Assembly (NCBI GenBank): GCA_904063045.1
Contig: CAJFCJ010000135.1
Location: 1-30,824, forward strand
Length of the DNA: 30,824 nucleotides
Direction of reading: 5' to 3'
Source: Dimorphilus gyrociliatus
Lineage: Eukaryota; Annelida; Polychaeta; Dinophilidae
Part shown: positions 9,580 through 18,426 of the stretch, piece after piece
How positions within the stretch are numbered: the stretch's first letter is position 1
Layout of the letters: every line of letters starts with the position of its first letter
The notes under the pieces: generated by a model
Seen by the model: only the letters and a program-made list of their open reading frames with translations
What the model was told of the DNA's origin: nothing
Database searches by the model: none
Program-made: the position numbers and the translations under genes

Positions 9580-9753
9580 GAGAAATATGCTCTGGAAAAG
9601 GTTGTTTGCAATGGCTGTGAAGACAGATATTCCGTATCATCAAATAAACAGTACTGTTTCCAGTGTCCTCACAACTGCAAAGAATGTTCACCAGACATTC
9701 AGAATGTTATGAAATTTACTCAATGCAATGACATGACATGTATTTTTGAATGA
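9580..9753 (+). pseudogene. Cysteine-rich exon fragment, furin-like/GCC type
   Basis: Open frame of 57 codons with no ATG. It carries the pattern CNGC...YCFQCPHNCKEC...C...C, typical of furin-like or growth-factor-receptor cysteine-rich repeats in extracellular proteins. There is no visible signal peptide or partner exon. It sits in the transposon-rich spacer, so it is probably a stranded exon or relic. Confidence 0.3.
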
Positions 9754-9781
9754 TGGTAGCAGAACATTTGTTAGATTTATT

Positions 9782-10384
9782 TCAAACTGAGCAAATCCAT
9801 GTTGTAGTAGCTTTTCTTTTGATTTTAACATTAAAGGTATATCCATTATAGATTAAAATGTCTTTTCCTTTCTGACTTGCTTTTGGTAAAATTTTAAAAT
9901 GACATTTGTCTGTGTCATTTTTGGTTTGATCAATATCACTTTCAAAAGACCCTTCCTGCACATCAGAGATTTCTCCACCAGTGACTGTAGTCAGTGTACT
10001 TATTTCAATTTCATTACTGAACATAATATCCTCCTCATTCACAACACTTTGAACTCCTTTTGAACAATCAGCAATGCTTTCCATGCTCTCAAAAGAAAAT
10101 GATAATCTCAACTCCTCTCTGGATTCATTTATGCTTTGTTCTTTTTCTTCATCTATTCTCTTCAAGATTACAACACAATTTCTTTTTGAGATTTGAAAGC
10201 AACTTAAACATAATGGTGAATTTGATGCTGGATCTGGATTATTTGAATGATTGATATTTTAAAGGCATAAATAATACAAACCCTGAATGCACTTTATATG
10301 GCATGTTTTGAAACAAAGATAACATTTGCCTTTAATTTGGCTGCCTATGAAGGCATCATTGCAGATATAGCATGTGTTTTCCAT
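9782..10384 (-). pseudogene. PHD-like zinc finger plus FLYWCH protein, truncated by a nonsense codon (MULE-type)
   Basis: Two exons, 10,282-10,384 and 9,782-10,233, joined in phase by a 48-base GT-AG intron; 184 aa from the ATG at 10,384. Residues 5-46 form C-x2-C-x12-C-x2-C-x4-H-x2-C-x10-C-x2-C, a PHD-type C4HC3 pattern. An acidic linker follows, then a FLYWCH start near residue 158 (ILIYNGYTFNVKIKR...TWICSV). A TGA then stops the frame, but the same frame continues with NKSNKCSATI, the expected FLYWCH continuation, so TGA replaces a sense codon (CGA is the simplest ancestor). FLYWCH fingers are known from Mutator-like transposases; the transposase core is not present here. Most likely a decayed MULE gene or a domesticated fragment. 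Confidence 0.55.
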
Positions 10385-10548
10385 TATTGAAAAATTGAGA
10401 ATATTCTTTTTCAAACCTTGCCAAGTAATAATTTGTTAGAGTAAAATTGATAAGAAAAGTCAAAATGATTGGATGATATATATTTAAAAGTTGATAATAA
10501 GATTACCACAAGCATTACAAGGTAAAAATCACATTAAAAGATAAAAAT

Positions 10549-11266
10549 TGTACTTTGTTGTATTGTAATTGTAGGAATTTCTGCTTCTTCAGAACAGTAT
10601 TCGTCCTTTCCAATCATTTATCAATTTACCAAAGTACTGGTCCAATTAGAACCTTTCAAGTTTGTCCACAAATAGTCTTAACAAATGTAATTTCGGTAGA
10701 AATAATTCAACAAAATGCCAGTATTTCATTTAAAGAATATGTATTGAGTAAATGAGTTTCTAGTTCTAAACAAGTAAGTTTAAATAACCAGTTAATGGTT
10801 AAAGAACTGAACTGACAAGCTGAGGAAATGCATTTCCTTTTATACATTTCCCAAAGCTTGGGTTCAAGTGGTCAAAGGATTACAAAGTTGAAATCTGATG
10901 GTCTCATAATTCTCATGTAACAAAAATATGAAAAACTGTTATATCACACATATAAAATATAATCCTTAGATTAGGGCCACATGTCAAACAGGCCTGCCTC
11001 ATCAGCATCTGGTGTTTGACCTGCATCTTTTCCATGTTCTTTGTTCCTTTGTTAATTGCCAAGTAGCCAACATCTGTTACAGTCAAGAGTCTATTTCTTT
11101 TGAAATAGAGTTCTTTCTAAAGTACTAAAAGCTAACACTACGAAATAAAAGTCTTTCTAAAGTGTCACCACTATAATTCCTACAAAATATAAGTATTTCT
11201 ATAGTTGCACCAGTCTAATTCTTAAAAAATAGAAGTGTTTCTAATGTACCCTTATATCTAAAGTCT
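10549..11266 (+). repeat. LTR-like repeat R, copy 2
   Basis: Direct repeat of 4,566-5,222 in the same orientation, with substitutions and small indels (for example an extra TTTTATACAT near 10,838 and loss of a dozen bases near 10,985). It continues past the point where copy 1 is cut, with further subunits (AATTCTTAAAAAATAGAAGTG), and ends against a MITE. Confidence 0.7.
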
Positions 11267-11473
11267 GGGGCCGACAGAAAACATCCCCAAGTGAGATTTT
11301 TGAAAGCAACATTTCGGATTGAAAAATGGTTAGTGTGAGTGAAGTAGCCATTGATTTGTAGTTAGGGGGGTTCCTTCTAAGGGTCAGGGGTAATCAAAAA
11401 GGTTAGGGAGTGACAAGGGCTAGGTTAGGGTTAGTGTTAAATGCATTTGGGGACGTTTTCTGTTGTAACCCTG
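11267..11473 (+). mobile_element. Nearly complete MITE with TTAGGG-rich interior
   Basis: About 207 bases. The left end is GGGGCCGACAGAAAACATCC; the right end, read inverted, is CAGGGTTACAACAGAAAACG. The termini form an imperfect inverted repeat and AAGTCT flanks both sides (11,261-11,266 and 11,474-11,479), a possible six-base target duplication. The interior contains AAGGGTCAGGGG, GGTTAGGGAG and CTAGGTTAGGGTTAG. No coding capacity, so it would be mobilised by an unseen autonomous partner. Confidence 0.75.
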
Positions 11474-11479
11474 AAGTCT

Positions 11480-11834
11480 AAGTATTGATATATCATTATA
11501 TCTAAGTGCACAAGAATGAACTTAATATTGTCAATTTTTTGGTTAGGATGATATATAAACTTTTGATTATAAAAATCCTTTGTAGTGTTAAAAAATTAAT
11601 ATAATAATAAAGCTTTGAAAATAATAAATAATAAATTTTCACATTACCTCTAATGAGTGATAATAAAGAAGGAAGTAGAATTTTTCTGTCTTACTGCCTG
11701 AAGATTTCCAATTGTTTTTAGGAGCATTTATTTTGAATTTGTGAAATATTGTAAAAAATTTTATATTATTTTGTGCAGATATTTTTTAATTAACATAGCC
11801 TGTTCTTCTGTCTGCAATAAGGGATTTTCTCTAA
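11480..11834. other. No gene recognised in the spacer's right part
   Basis: AT-rich sequence between the MITE and the tip array. No exon, repeat or RNA gene was recognised. Confidence 0.5.
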
Positions 11835-11880
11835 GCTTGTGGATGTTTTCTGTCACTTTGAGGACGTTTTCTGTTCTTTA
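11835..11880. repeat. Two further MITE tips just outside arm 2
   Basis: GTGGATGTTTTCTGTC and GAGGACGTTTTCTGTTC occur in tandem at the inner edge of arm 2 but have no counterpart next to arm 1. The arm boundary at 11,897 therefore lies inside a cluster of these tips. Confidence 0.6.
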
Positions 11881-12390
11881 GTTTATTTTATATAATTCTG
11901 TTTTTTTTTGCTGAAATAATGACATATATCAAAAAAGACTATATCTTTCTATACCATCATTGTAAAAATTTTTTAAATTTTTTTCAACTTTTTTGACAAT
12001 TTATTTTTGGGGACGTTTTCTGTCTGTTTGGGGATGTTTTCTGTTGGGGACGTTTTCTGTCTGAACAGTGATTCTGGCTATATTTTGGATACAGCTCTCC
12101 ACAGACCCATCTCAAAATCAATTGTTATCTTCTCAGGCTGTGACATACCAGTCATGTTTCTGACACTCTGAAGAATGAAACATTCATCTGAAAGTAGTTA
12201 AATCTAAAATGATAATCTTTGCCCAAATATAATTATCAAAAAAAGCTTGACTTTCAAATTAAATTCTTTCCAAAGTGAAAGTTAACTTCAGTTTCTTCAT
12301 TTTTAAAATGGCTGTCAGTTTATATTTCAACAGTCTTTTTATTTTTGTAGGTTCCATTATTATAATTCTAAATAATAAAATTAAAAAAAC

Positions 12391-12511
12391 CTAATATTTT
12401 TATGGGTCCAGTTTCACCCAGCATGGGTACGGTTTCACTCAGGTATGGTTTCACCCGGCATGGGTATGGTTTCACTCGGGTACGGTTTCACCCGGGTACA
12501 GTTTCACCCCT
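12391..12511. repeat. Six-unit array of GGGTACGGTTTCACCC tips (arm 2)
   Basis: Mirror copy of 8,224-8,348: starts with CCTAATATTTTTATGGGT and ends with TTTCACCCCTATTC. Confidence 0.75.
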
Positions 12512-12829
12512 ATTCTGGAACTGTGCCATAATTGCTATTTGAATCAAAACCATTGAATCCCTCAAAAATTTTTTAGAAATTTGGTGTTCTTAAAGTTAAT
12601 AATCAAACTAATTTTGTTGAATTGTAAAAAAGAAATAACAATAAATGTTGTTTCGTTTAATATGAAAGTGTAATAACTCCTAAACAACCAAAAAATTTCG
12701 CAGTTAACTAACACATTACATTCACAATTTACATTTAAAAAGATGTGATTGTATTAATATTTGAATGCATTTTTTGCTTATTAAAGGTTTTTATTTAAAT
12801 ACAATATCAGCTGCCTATTGTTCTTTATT

Positions 12830-12952
12830 GTTGATCAACAAAATAGCAGTATTTTGTCCTAAGAATATGTACTGAGAAAAATAAGTTTCTAACTAGGTCA
12901 TACTGATAGTTTGGCATAGGTGGTTATAAGGTTATAATTGAAAAATATAACC
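12830..12952 (+). promoter_or_regulatory. Repeat R relic and GGTTATAA inverted pair upstream of the arm 2 LRR gene
   Basis: 12,830-12,895 is a divergent R fragment (ATCAACAAAATAGCAGTATT, then GAATATGTACTGAG). At 12,922-12,937 GGTTATAAGGTTATAA is followed by TATAACCTT at 12,946, so a short hairpin could form. The start codon is at 13,032. Promoter activity is inferred from position only. Confidence 0.35.
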
Positions 12953-13031
12953 TTTTCACTATGGTAATTACAGTAAACAGAAACGGATAATTTGAGTGAA
13001 TACTGCTCTTTGGTTTTCCTTTCCAATTGAT

Positions 13032-15328
13032 ATGAGTAACCAGAATTTTGAAGTACTTGGTTTTCAGGAGGATGCTGTCAAATGTACTGTTTGTTACGGA
13101 TCATGGTTGAGAAATCACCCAAGGATTCTTCAATGTCTGCATATATTTTGCAGGGATTGTTTGAATAACCTTCGAATTCCATTGACTTGTCCTTCATGTA
13201 GAAATATAGAAGCAAACAAAATAGAAGATTTAAAAAAGCCTTTCTTTTTTGATGAAGAAAATATAATGGTCATAGAAAATAGTTGTGCTGACCATAAAAG
13301 AGAGGCCATGTTTTATTGCAAGGAACATGAAAAGGAAGATCTTTGCTCTAAATGCATTGAAAAATGGCATACTGTTTGTGATATTTCAACAATGACAAAA
13401 AAGATAGTTGAGGATCCTTCGAGTATGGAAAAAGAAGAAGACAAAAATGAAAAAAACAATCTAGACAACATTGAAGAATTCGAAGAGAATTATATAAGAT
13501 TAATAAGAGAAGATTTCCAATTAATCAAAAATCGATTACAAAGTGCTGTTTTGGATCGAAAGAAGTTTATAAGAGAAAACTCTAAGCAGTATACAAGTGA
13601 AAAAATGTATGAATATTTTAAAAGGAAACCTAAAATACATATATTAAAAAATGAAAATATCAAAGTTAAATTTACTACAGAAAATTTTGATATGAATAAA
13701 TATTCAATATCTATTGTGCATAGTCAAGGCTCTTTAGCAAAGAAACTTTATCAGGAAGAGTTGATAGAGTTAAAAAATGATTATAACAACATAACAGAAA
13801 TTGATATGTCACACAATACAAATTTAAAAAATGCATTATCAAATGTATGTAGTTTACTTCAACAATCATCAGAAACACTTACAAGTATAGCCTTTGAAGC
13901 ATGCGAACTCACTGAGGATGAATGTAAAAAAATTGGAAATATACTAAATTTGTGTTCTAAGATAGAAAAAGTCGTGTTAACAAAAAACCCTAAAATGGGA
14001 AATGATGGTTTATCTGAAATATGTAAATATCTTGAAAAATCATCAACAGCTTTGAAAAATATACAACTTGATGATTGCGAAATCACTGAAGATCAATGTG
14101 AACAAATTGGAGGATTGCTCAATCATTGCACTAAAATGGAAGAAATCAACTTGTCTCTCAATACGGAGATGGGAAAGGGACTTTCCAAGATTTGTAATGG
14201 GCTAATAAAATCATCAGAAACATTGAAAAATATACAACTTGCATGTTGTGATATCTCTGATCTTCATATAACTGATGAAACAAAAGTTAATATAATTGAA
14301 AACTTACTGAAAAATTGTAAGAAAATAGAAATAATCAATTTAAGTGGAAATGTGTCAATAGACAAAGGATTTCCACAAATTTGCGAAGGACTTGAAAATT
14401 CATCAAATACCTTAAAAGATATTAACTTTTACGAATGTGTCTTAAACGGTGAACATATTGGAAAGTTGTTGAAAAACTGTAATGAAATGGAAAGGATCAA
14501 CTTTTCATGGACTGATGGACATACAATTTTAACACAATTAAAAACTTACCACTTACATTAAAATGCATTGAACTTCCATTTTGTTCACTACAAAATGATT
14601 CAGCAATTAATCTTGGAAAGATATTGTCAAAGTTGTGTAAAATAGAAGTGATTGACTTGAGATATAATAACTTAGGAGATGGCGGTTTAATGGAAATTTG
14701 TCAAGGTCTTGAAGCATCATCAAGTAGCTTGAAAAAAATACAACTTAACAGTTGCAAAATTGAAGAGGATCAATGCAAATTTATTGAAAAATTGTTCAAT
14801 AACTGTACTAAAATAGAGGTAATCAACTTATCTTTTAATGACAAAATGGGAAATGGACTTTTGGACATTTGCAATGGACTCAGGAAATTATCAAACACTT
14901 TAAAACACCTTGATTTTAGTAGTTGTAACTTAACACAGGAACATGGCAATCAAATTGGAGATATGTTAAATAGTTGTAATGTTTTGGAAGTATTACATCT
15001 AGGAAACAATACAATAGGGAATGGAATAGCAAACATTTGTACTGGACTTTCAACGTCACAAAAGAGTTTAAGACAGATAAATTTTAAGCATTGTGGACTA
15101 GCTAAAACTGACTCTACAGCCATTGGAGAAATGTTGAAATATTGCAGTAGCATAAAAAAAGTAAACTTACATGGGAATCCATATATTGAAATGGAGAAAA
15201 TTTTTGATGGACTCATGACTTCACTTAACAATTTACATCATATTGAAGTAATTGTTCGAGATTGTAAAATAGATGATGAGTTGCTTGGACGCTATGATAA
15301 TGAACATTTGACAGTCACTACAAAATAA
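13032..15328 (+). pseudogene. Arm 2 copy of the RING/B-box/LRR gene, frameshifted
   Basis: Same RING, B-box, charged region and first LRR pairs as the arm 1 gene, with no amino acid change up to residue 498 of the 765-residue protein. One T is missing from a run (14,527-14,530, four instead of five), so the frame ends after about 12 foreign codons at 14,561. The second half, from about 14,531 to the stop at 15,328, is intact in the next frame and matches the twin. If real, the product is a truncated protein of about 510 aa that keeps RING, B-box and roughly half of the LRRs. A homopolymer sequencing error would look the same. The rest of the gene shows no decay, so any inactivation is very recent. 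Confidence 0.85.
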
Positions 15329-15437
15329 GAACATGAACTTTTGTGTTTCATTGAATTTGTCACTGATTACTTCACTTTCACTGGCTATAGTAGAATCTAA
15401 ACCCATTTAACAATGGCTTCTTTATCAATATTTTTAT

Positions 15438-15668
15438 TTAAATGGTGTATTTGGAACAAAATACTAAGCCAGTGGTTTCTTTCTTGATGAATTTAGAATC
15501 CATTAACCTGATTTCTTTTTCTTTAATAAATGACAAAAGTGCTCCTGAATCACATAAAGCAATAACCTCTCTTCCATTATGATTTTTCATTCGAAATTGG
15601 AAATCTTTTCTGCCTTTTACCAAAGGAGTACAGTAAAAACATGGGAATAAATTCATCATTTTACACAA
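15438..15668 (-). pseudogene. Retroviral-type aspartic protease fragment (LTR retrotransposon)
   Basis: 76-codon frame containing ALCDSGALLSFI, which fits the retropepsin active-site motif (D-[ST]-G-A followed by a hydrophobic S-F-I). No intact gag or reverse transcriptase is attached. The outer breakpoint of the inverted duplication cuts this frame at 15,511, so only its C-terminal end was copied to arm 1. The family probably matches the gag fragments at 4,437 and 29,208, but that link is an inference. Confidence 0.6.
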
Positions 15669-15900
15669 TTATTAATGAACTAAAGAGAGAGTCTGAGCTT
15701 ATTTCTGTGTATGAAAAATTATTAAGTGAGAAGAAGATGTTAAGAATGCAAAAAAAGTCTACACAAAAATTCAAAAAGAACTGTTTTCTGTATGGGCAAA
15801 CTTCAAAGTTGGAGACATCACAACAAGTCAACTTGTTGAGATGTGTTCTGCTTGGATGCTAATACTACTTTGCTTAGACTGTACTCTTGTAGGAAAGATA

Positions 15901-15966
15901 TTTTCATTCTCACAATATAATTTAATGTTTCTGATGATTTAAATCCTTCACAAATATTAAAATTTT
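15901..15966 (-). pseudogene. LRR relic on the minus strand
   Basis: Reads NFNICEGFKSSETLNYI on the minus strand, the ICxGLxxSSxTLKxI signature of the LRR family here. It is opposite in orientation to the truncated LRR gene that follows. Only about 22 codons are recognisable. Confidence 0.5.
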
Positions 15967-15975
15967 TCATATTTT

Positions 15976-16236
15976 TGGTACAAGTTCCATTTGTTGTTAT
16001 AAAATGTTATTTAAAATGTTTAATGGATATTCAAAGTAAAAAAAGTAAAATTTTAGCATGAAATTTATCAATGACTCTGTGTCAAATTATGTTTTCTATA
16101 CATTTCTCTTATGCAACTTTCAAATATCTTAAAGGTATATTCAATAAGTTAATGAATGTTTTCCATACTATTTGTGGTCATATCCAAAGACATACTAAAA
16201 GTTTATTGCTGCTCTTAACCATTGTGATAACCACGA
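15976..16236. other. No gene recognised
   Basis: AT-rich upstream sequence of the truncated LRR gene. A frame at 16,071-16,310 has no family features. Confidence 0.4.
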
Positions 16237-16260
16237 GATTAATCAGGGTGGTTATACTAT
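16237..16260 (+). promoter_or_regulatory. GATTAATCA-N3-TGGTTATA upstream element
   Basis: Matches 21 of 24 bases of the minus-strand element at 4,082-4,105. It lies about 120 bases upstream of the ATG at 16,383. An inverted GATAACCA (16,226-16,233) precedes it. Confidence 0.4.
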
Positions 16261-16382
16261 TTTACAACCATAAAACTGTGACAACCATATCATCTTTGAT
16301 ATCTTTGTAATTCATCTCAAAGAATATCATCTATTAAAATATAAATCAGAGAGAAGAAATACTTTGATAAGAGAAATAAAAA

Positions 16383-17057
16383 ATGAACAAAACTAGCAGT
16401 AAAACTGTACAAAATGGTTTTCTAAATATTTGTAAAGGGCTTAAAAAATCATCAAAAACATTAAAGCATATTGCATTTAACAAATGCTGCTTAGAATCAA
16501 AAGAATGTATGAATTTGAAAAAACTTTTAAAAAAGTGTTCAAAAATTGAGACAGTTGATTTATCAGAGAATCACATAGTGGATGATGGATTTATTGATAT
16601 TTGTAAAGGGGTAAAAAAATCATCAAAAACATTAAAGCATATTGCTTTTAACAGATGCTGCTTAAAATCGAAAGAATGTATGGATTTGGGAAATGTATTG
16701 AAAAAATGCTCTAAAATAGAAACAATAAGTTTATCGGGCAACGCAACAATGGCCAATGGATTTTATTATATTTGTGCGGGACTTCAACAGTCAAAAGATA
16801 CCTTAATTCATATTGCTTTAAAAGACTGCTACTTGAGTTCTCAACAATGTAGAATATTGACAAAACTTCTGGCAAAATGTTCAAAGATAGAAATATTAGA
16901 TTTATCCTGGAATGTCCTATTGGTAAGTGTATTTCTTAATACTTTGGAAGGACACGAACAAACAGCTGGAACACTGAAGTTGACAAATTTTTGCCATTCT
17001 TTTTTGAAAACGGAAGAATGTTCAGACTTTGGGATTTTTCTGAAAAAAATGTTCTAA
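16383..17057 (+). CDS. Short LRR protein, truncated paralogue of the RING/B-box/LRR family
   Basis: 224 codons from ATG. It consists almost only of RI-type LRR pairs: three good units (ICKGLKKSSKTLKHIAF, CSKIETVDLSEN and so on) and a fourth degenerate one (LDLSWNVLLV, then GTLKLTNFC). There is no RING or B-box. The end is a probable frameshift: a run of seven A at 17,043-17,049 gives KKMF and stop, whereas six A would continue with the family motif KKCSKIEAIDIS for another 8 codons before TAA. It may be a small LRR-only protein or a decaying fragment. An upstream element shared with the gene at 1,705-4,044 suggests that it can be transcribed. Confidence 0.55.
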   Translation: MNKTSSKTVQNGFLNICKGLKKSSKTLKHIAFNKCCLESKECMNLKKLLKKCSKIETVDLSENHIVDDGFIDICKGVKKSSKTLKHIAFNRCCLKSKECMDLGNVLKKCSKIETISLSGNATMANGFYYICAGLQQSKDTLIHIALKDCYLSSQQCRILTKLLAKCSKIEILDLSWNVLLVSVFLNTLEGHEQTAGTLKLTNFCHSFLKTEECSDFGIFLKKMF

Positions 17058-17560
17058 AATTGAAGCAATAGATATATCAAAATAATGTTAATGTGATATG
17101 TTTGCAGTAATTATCAGTGATTGGTCAATGAAATGAAAATAAATAGAATAATCATCCCCAAAGATTTTGAAAATAGAACACCTCATCCTGTACATAACCC
17201 TAATGTGGATATCACAACACTAAGTCAAACTTTAAAAGCTGCTTTGGGATTGCTCCCAAAAATGTATACTCAGTAATCCATGTCTTTGAACTATTTCAAA
17301 TAAAACATAGAATGCAACAAAAACATTCTTTATGCTATTCAAAGCCTGCATGGGAGTTTTTGTAAAACTACAAATTTAACAATCATTTCTGTCTCATCCT
17401 TTGAAGAATTACAAGGTCAGCTCTAATCAAATGATCTGTTTGGTTTTTGCATAAAATTAACTTTTCTTTGCTGCCATAACAATTGGAGACTACCAGTAAT
17501 AATCTCTTTGCAGCTATTAATTTTTTAAATGCATTCTCATTTTTGTTTGTAAATTTCTGA
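17058..17560. other. No gene recognised
   Basis: Sequence after the truncated LRR gene. A minus-strand frame at 17,383-17,565 has no recognisable features. Confidence 0.4.
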
Positions 17561-17888
17561 TACAAAGCTTACGCTAACCAAATAGTTGATTTTGAAATAA
17601 GAAATCCATCCATCAGATTTATTTCAAAATCTAAATCTCTTTTTCCTGCATTCATAAAACTTCTCTTTACAAAGTTCAATGTATTTTCTTGCAAAACGAA
17701 TATTAATTTTCAAATTGAAGAAAGAAAAAATCTTTTGGCCCTCTGTACTGAAGAAGAAGAAAAACAAGAGATTTCTGATTTGGGTACCAACAACAATTTA
17801 GAATTTCAAAGAAATTCCACCTTTAACCTGTCTATTAATAATAAATTGTTTATTTTGGGCTTTACTTGCCATACTTACCAAAATTAAT
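17561..17888 (+). other. Open frame of about 108 codons without ATG
   Basis: Stop-free stretch from a TGA at about 17,560 to TAA at 17,888. The translation is hydrophilic with an acidic middle (CTEEEEKQEISDLG) and no family that I recognise. A CAAAG before it could be a splice acceptor. It could be an exon of an unrecognised gene or a transposon remnant. Confidence 0.2.
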
Positions 17889-17923
17889 AATTAGAGATTA
17901 AATATGAATCATACCTTTTTTCT

Positions 17924-18119
17924 GGGGTCAACAGAAAAGAACTTTCAAGACTAGATTTTGGATTGAGAAATGGTTAGGAAGAAGAAGAGAGCAACTGATT
18001 TGTATTGAGAAAACTCTCCTCTAAGGGTTAGGGCTAATGCAAAAGGTTAGGTACTGACAAGGTCTGGGTTAGGTTTAGGGTAAAAGCACTCATTTGTGGA
18101 TGTTTTCTGTCGCATCCCT
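17924..18119 (+). mobile_element. MITE of the GACAGAAAACGTCC family
   Basis: Left end GGGGTCAACAGAAAAG with an eroded terminal repeat; right end TTTGTGGATGTTTTCTGTCGCATCCC is well kept. The interior has AGATTTTGGATTGAG and the TTAGGG-rich part (AAGGGTTAGGG, GGTTAGGTTTAGGG). It directly abuts a fragment of repeat R. Confidence 0.7.
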
Positions 18120-18120
18120 C

Positions 18121-18244
18121 CACAAATAGTCCTAAGAAATGTAATTTAAGTAGAAATTAAGGAACAATATGCCAGTATTTTATTTAAAGGATATGTATTG
18201 AGTAAATGAGTTTCTAGTTCTAAACAAGTAAGTTTAAACAAGCT
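18121..18244 (+). repeat. Repeat R fragment
   Basis: CACAAATAGTCCTAAGAAATG through TAGTTCTAAACAAGTAAGTT matches the middle of the R copies at 4,680-4,800 and 10,665-10,790. Confidence 0.65.
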
Positions 18245-18426
18245 CCTTGTCCTGCATATATATCACAAAAAGGATCAAAATTCATTGTAAAAAATGAAAG
18301 TCATCTTCATACTTGCTTTAGAAAATTTGGTTTTTGTATTATGGATAGGCCTTAACCCTAACCCTAACACTGTACCAGGAGAAATGGCTAAAGTTTTATT
18401 CAGCATTGATGTATACCCCAAATCTC

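Larger units (their letters stand above)
11897..15511. repeat. Inverted duplication, arm 2 (3,615 bp)
   Basis: Reverse complement of 5,223-8,838. The inner boundary lies after the nine-T run at 11,901-11,909 and the outer boundary lies within the protease-like frame at 15,438-15,668. Contains mirror copies of the tip arrays (11,997-12,062 and 12,391-12,511) and of the LRR gene. Confidence 0.95.

Noticed and set aside
15641-15862. Plus-strand frame of 73 codons with a lysine-rich helical look
   Set aside because: No recognisable domain, no paralogue in the window, and it begins inside the antisense protease fragment.
16071-16310. Plus-strand frame with a hydrophobic stretch
   Set aside because: It overlaps the probable promoter of the LRR-only gene and shows no family features.
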